Assembly (NCBI GenBank): GCA_014695195.1 | Contig: JACJNW010000005.1 | Span: 1-33,561 of the forward strand | Source of the DNA: Cyanobacteria bacterium FACHB-DQ100 | GTDB lineage: Bacteria; Cyanobacteriota; Cyanobacteriia; Leptolyngbyales; Leptolyngbyaceae | Direction of reading: 5' to 3' | DNA: 33,561 nucleotides | In this document: positions 31,215-33,561 of the stretch, one piece after another | Layout: each line of letters begins with the position of its first letter | How positions within the stretch are numbered: position 1 is the first letter of the stretch | Notes under the pieces: generated by a model | What the model saw: the letters and a program-made list of their open reading frames with translations, nothing else | Told to the model about the DNA's origin: nothing | The model's database searches: none | Translations under genes and position numbers: made by a program

Positions 31215-31472
31215 ATGGTACTGGAACCCGTTTGCTGTCCGAACTGCAACAGCACTAACGTTGTGAAAAATGGCAAAAGTGACGAAGGAAAACAACGGTA
31301 TCGTTGCCGCAATACCGATTGTCCTCGCCGCTCTTTCATCCGAGACTACAGCTATCGCGGCTATTTGCCAGAAGTCAAGCAGCAAATCAGCGATATGGCA
31401 GTGAATGGCAGTGGGATTCGAGATACCGCAAGAGTGCTGAAAATTAGCCCCACAACCGTGATTGAGGAATAA
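31215..31472 (+). CDS. IS1-family InsA-like DNA-binding protein
   Basis: An 85-residue protein with a zinc-finger-like set of cysteines (CCPNCNSTNVVKNG ... YRCRNTDCPRRSF), followed by the InsA helix-turn-helix region (GIRDTARVLKISPTTVIEE). It should bind element ends and regulate transposition. It ends at TAA (31470-31472), the first bases of a T-A9 run. Removing the stop needs a shift of +1 relative to its frame to reach InsB; an additional T would make the sequence read EELKKKD in one frame. Confidence 0.82.
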   Translation: MVLEPVCCPNCNSTNVVKNGKSDEGKQRYRCRNTDCPRRSFIRDYSYRGYLPEVKQQISDMAVNGSGIRDTARVLKISPTTVIEE

Positions 31473-31959
31473 AAAAAAAGATCGCCATCTCGAACGAGTC
31501 AACACGGCTCTACTCCAACAGATGGAAAGTTTACCCACGAGTGCGATGGTGGTAAAAGTTGAAGAAGCGGAAATGGACGAGATGTGGAGTTTTGTGCAGT
31601 CTAAGAAACAACAACGGTGGTTGTGGCATGCCATTGATCATCGCACAGGTACAGTGTTAGCTTATGTCCTTGCTCCGCATGAAGATGCAGCACTCAAAGA
31701 ACTTCAGCAATTGCTTGCTCCATTTGCCATCAAGCGCTTCTACACCGATAGTTGGGGTGCATACTTGCGATTGCTAGAAGCTCAAAAGCACACTGTAGGT
31801 AAAGCAAATACACAACGGATTGAGCGCAAGCATTTGACGCTTCGCACACGGGTCAGGCGGTTAGCTCGAAAAACAATTTGCTTCTCCAAATCGATCTGGC
31901 TGCACGATGTCGTGATTGGATTGTTCATCAACCGCTATGAATTTGGTCGAGCAGTGTGA
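31473..31959 (+). CDS. IS1-family InsB-like transposase core
   Basis: About 162 residues carrying the DDE catalytic core: Asp in EMDEMWSFV, Asp in RFYTDSWGAYL, and Glu in TQRIERKHLTLRTR. RKTICFSKS and FINRYEFG follow as in IS1 transposases. In working IS1 elements this part is made only as a fusion to InsA by frameshifting. Here the two frames meet at GAATAAAAAAAAAG. The start given is the base after the InsA stop because no clear independent start is visible (a TTG at 31462 and an ATG at 31522 are the choices). Confidence 0.8.
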
Positions 31960-31983
31960 TAGCTCATCCACAGGTCTAGAACA

Positions 31984-32413
31984 TGACCCAGTTCCTTACA
32001 TATCGCTCGTAAAGATACGCCATGCCTGATTGCAATTGCTCGATATTCAGTAAAGCTTCATCGTTACTGCGTTTGACATATCCTTGTTCGCACTTCCATC
32101 GGGTTGTTTTCAGTAAAACCAGGTTGCTGATCCTTCACCTGAACTCACTTGATCAATCGTGAAAAGATCGCCTGGAAAGTAAGCCAAAAAGTAGGGCGTT
32201 TGCAGGCAATTCAATAGGAACTTGTTGAGTTTCCCCTTCGACTCGAATCGTTGTGGTTTTAGTCGGGGAAAGGGTAGCCTGACTACCCGGAGTAACAGGT
32301 ACAGCTTGCGAACTAGCAGGAGAACTAATGGCGCTGGAACCTCCTGTTACTCCGGGAGCACAAGCTGCCAAGCTTCCAAACAGCAGCGCTACCAGCAATA
32401 AACGATTTAGCAT
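31984..32413 (-). pseudogene. Broken lipoprotein gene, frameshifted and cut by the IS1 region
   Basis: The first 70 or so residues are intact: MLNRLLLVALLFGSLAACAPG is a lipoprotein signal with Cys18 in a LAAC lipobox. The Ser/Pro linker is followed by TTTIRVEGETQQVPI. The frame then runs into an unrelated end (32153). A different frame continues naturally as YFLAYFPGDLFTIDQVSSGEGSATWFY, stops at TGA, and resumes as KQPDGSANKD. A third frame gives YVKRSNDEALLNIEQLQSG. Several indels and a stop are needed to join them, so the gene is probably dead. Function unknown; I recall similar cyanobacterial lipoproteins but cannot name the family. Confidence 0.6.
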
Positions 32414-32592
32414 TATGATCTCCAGATAATTCTCTACTCTGTATTGGTGATAGCTTTAGCTTCACTATTACTTCTGGAATTTACACAAGTATTTCAAAAG
32501 AGCTTATTCAGCGTTTTCATTTTTATAAATCTACTATTACCGTTATTTTAAAACACGAGAAGATTTGTGGAATGGTGCTTTCTTCACTTGAA

Positions 32593-32629
32593 GTCATAGC
32601 TTGTCTTCTTCATCCTAAAAAGCTATGAC
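32593..32629 (+). promoter_or_regulatory. 10-bp perfect inverted repeat over a start codon
   Basis: GTCATAGCTT (32593-32602) and AAGCTATGAC (32620-32629) are perfect inverted repeats with 17 bp between. The right arm contains the ATG (32625-32627) of the next gene, which lacks a ribosome site. It could be an operator or an RNA hairpin hiding the start. The rest of the gap 32414-32624 shows no gene and presumably holds divergent promoters. Confidence 0.5.
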
Positions 32630-33233
32630 GTACCATTTACAATCGTTTCAAAAATGGATACTCGGATCAGTTGCATTGAGTCTATTGGCAGGAACAATAA
32701 TGGCTTGCCAAAACCAGCCACCGATCGTTGTCAGTTCTCCGACTTCGGTTTCCTCAACGCAAAATGTCTATCGCAATGATCGCTTAAGGTTCGAGTTTCG
32801 CTATCCTGAAAAGGATTTTGTGGTCGATCCGTTGACCAAAAGTCCACCGACAGAGGCAGATGCGATCGCGACGGTCGAAGTCTGGACGAAGGAACATTAC
32901 CAAAAGCTCAAAGCAGGGGCTTATGAAGGTGGAACAGAATATCCTGCTAATGTTCAAGTTGCCGTTTATCAGAATCCGAAAAAGCTAGACTTGCAGAACT
33001 GGGTACAACAGAATGATCGATTTGCCGCTCCACAGCAATTCAAGACGACCACGATCGTAGGTCAAACCGGAATCGCTTTTCAGTCGAGTGGACTATACGA
33101 GCATGAACATATTGCTTTTCAATCTGATGATGAGATTACTTTGATTACGTTATCCAAAACTGGCCACGGCAACAACGATGCAACTTACCGAACCGCCTTT
33201 GATCAAATCATTCGCACATTTCAGAGAATTTAG
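32625..33233 (+). CDS. Putative lipoprotein of unknown function
   Basis: A 202-residue protein. Residues 1-28 form a lipoprotein signal (hydrophobic WILGSVALSLLAGTIMAC, Cys28 in the lipobox), so it should be membrane-attached on the outside. The rest is a soluble beta-rich domain: RLRFEFRYPEKDFVVD, EVWTKEHYQKLKAG, VQVAVYQNPKKLDLQNWVQQND, TIVGQTGIAFQSSGLYEHEHIAFQ and TAFDQIIRTFQRI. This looks like the PsbP/'DUF' style of small periplasmic folds, but I cannot place it in a family. The gene is complete, unlike its divergent neighbour, and its start codon lies in an inverted repeat. Confidence 0.7.
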   Translation: MTYHLQSFQKWILGSVALSLLAGTIMACQNQPPIVVSSPTSVSSTQNVYRNDRLRFEFRYPEKDFVVDPLTKSPPTEADAIATVEVWTKEHYQKLKAGAYEGGTEYPANVQVAVYQNPKKLDLQNWVQQNDRFAAPQQFKTTTIVGQTGIAFQSSGLYEHEHIAFQSDDEITLITLSKTGHGNNDATYRTAFDQIIRTFQRI

Positions 33234-33354
33234 CATTTCTGGTAGGCACAATACCAGGCTTTGAAACAAAACCACTGTAATGTACAGATAGAGCATTAAG
33301 AACGACCAAGAGCAAAAACAGCAGACTTAAATAGATCGGAATTGGAGCAGAAAG

Positions 33355-33422
33355 ATGAGCCAGCCATACGATGATCGCTTTTCTTCACCCTGCAAGGATG
33401 ATTCGTATTACGCAGGTGAATT
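33355..33422 (+). pseudogene. N-terminal fragment of an unknown gene cut by an IS6 element
   Basis: An ATG with a GGAG site 8 bp upstream opens MSQPYDDRFSSPCKDDSYYAGEL, 23 residues, before reaching the inverted end of an IS6-type element at 33423, inside which the frame stops (TAG at 33442-33444). I recognise no family. The good ribosome site and codon pattern suggest a real start that was interrupted. Bases 33234-33354 show nothing else. Confidence 0.45.
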
Positions 33423-33561
33423 GGTTGTGTCGCAAAAATGGTAGGGTAGTGGAGCTTAATTTCCTCTAGCCTCGCTCTAAATGACTGCTGACTCCCTGTT
33501 CAAATCGCACCACTTTCTACCTGAAATGATCTTACTGAATGTGCGCTGGTATTGTCGTTAT
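33423..33561 (+). mobile_element. Second, distinct IS6-family element (left end, continues beyond window)
   Basis: GGTTGTGTCGCAAAAA (33423-33438) resembles the classical IS6/IS26-type end GGTTCTGTTGCAAA, unlike the GGCATTATCAACTTAACC end of the other IS6-type elements here. A transposase start follows at 33481. Confidence 0.75.
33481..33561 (+). CDS. IS6-family transposase, N-terminal part (runs off the window)
   Basis: The frame from the ATG at 33481 reads MTADSLFKSHHFLPEMILLN then VRWYCRY, and stays open to the last base. This is the characteristic opening of IS26-like IS6 transposases (HFxPEMILLNVRWYCRYxLSYRDLEEMM). Only 27 residues are in view, so completeness cannot be judged. It differs from the 230-residue transposase at 26446-27138. 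Confidence 0.8.
   Translation, partial: MTADSLFKSHHFLPEMILLNVRWYCRY

Larger units (their letters stand above)
31215..31959 (+). mobile_element. IS1-family element, coding part in two frames
   Basis: An InsA-like frame (31215-31472) and an InsB-like frame (to 31959) are arranged as in IS1-type elements. No confident terminal inverted repeats were found around them, so the element boundaries are unknown. It sits immediately after the IS4-type fragment (27 bp between the stop at 31188 and the ATG). Confidence 0.8.

Noticed and set aside
31984-32152. A thermonuclease-like gene fragment in the third frame (LLNIEQLQSGMAYLYERYVRNW)
   Set aside because: The resemblance is slight, and the same stretch is better explained as the continuation of the frameshifted lipoprotein.

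Overview
The window looks like cyanobacterial chromosomal DNA, from a filamentous Leptolyngbya- or Nostoc-like lineage. Three things point there: many GCGATCGC/CGATCG octamer-type sites (HIP1), a type I-D-like CRISPR repeat ending in ACTGAAAC, and families that are common in cyanobacteria (DUF928, DUF1822, CHASE2-CHAT, the FHA/ShlB secretion pair, a Mo-nitrogenase C-terminal domain protein). No RNA gene was seen. The species cannot be named from the sequence alone.

Layout. (1) 1-3430 is a mobile-element graveyard. It has a three-repeat CRISPR remnant, an IS6-type element with an in-frame 105-nt deletion in its transposase, an IS5-type fragment, an outer-membrane two-partner-secretion transporter (TpsB), and a second IS6-type remnant. 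(2) 3519-9772 holds a Mo-nitrogenase C-terminal domain protein, a large secreted TpsA exoprotein, and an overlapping TPR-CHAT protease-like gene. (3) 9797-18274, minus strand, is a complete-looking bacteriocin locus: a transposase-derived HTH protein, a C39-peptidase ABC exporter with an N-terminal cNMP-binding-like domain, an HlyD adaptor, a SurA/parvulin-like isomerase, two double-glycine precursor peptides rich in GxxxG motifs, then a GT2 glycosyltransferase and a GlcNAc-kinase-like protein beyond a strong terminator. (4) 18516-20957 is a large subtilisin-like protease that also carries a HELAH motif, an EF-hand-like loop and a PPC-type C-terminus. (5) 21304-26179, minus strand, is an operon for a sigma-70-like factor, DUF1822, CHAT-CHASE2 and DUF928 proteins. 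(6) 26382-27309 is an intact IS6-type element plus an extra element end. (7) 27384-30035 is a threonine-to-glycine operon (tdh-kbl) with a cupin. (8) 30200-33561 is another graveyard: IS982, IS4 and IS1 pieces, a broken lipoprotein gene, an intact lipoprotein gene, and a second kind of IS6 element entering at the right edge and cutting a small gene.

How the genes may work together. TpsB, TpsA and TPR-CHAT resemble a secretion module, and the sigma/DUF1822/CHAT-CHASE2/DUF928 operon resembles a membrane sensing and transcription module. In cyanobacteria these families recur near each other. Here they flank the bacteriocin locus, so the whole 1.2-26.2 kb region could be one cell-surface/secretion island. 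The most interesting untested idea is that the CHAT-CHASE2 protein is a membrane-anchored protease switch acting on the adjacent sigma factor (possibly through DUF1822). The second is that the two GxxxG-rich peptides form a two-component bacteriocin whose post-export or glycosyl modification genes sit immediately downstream.
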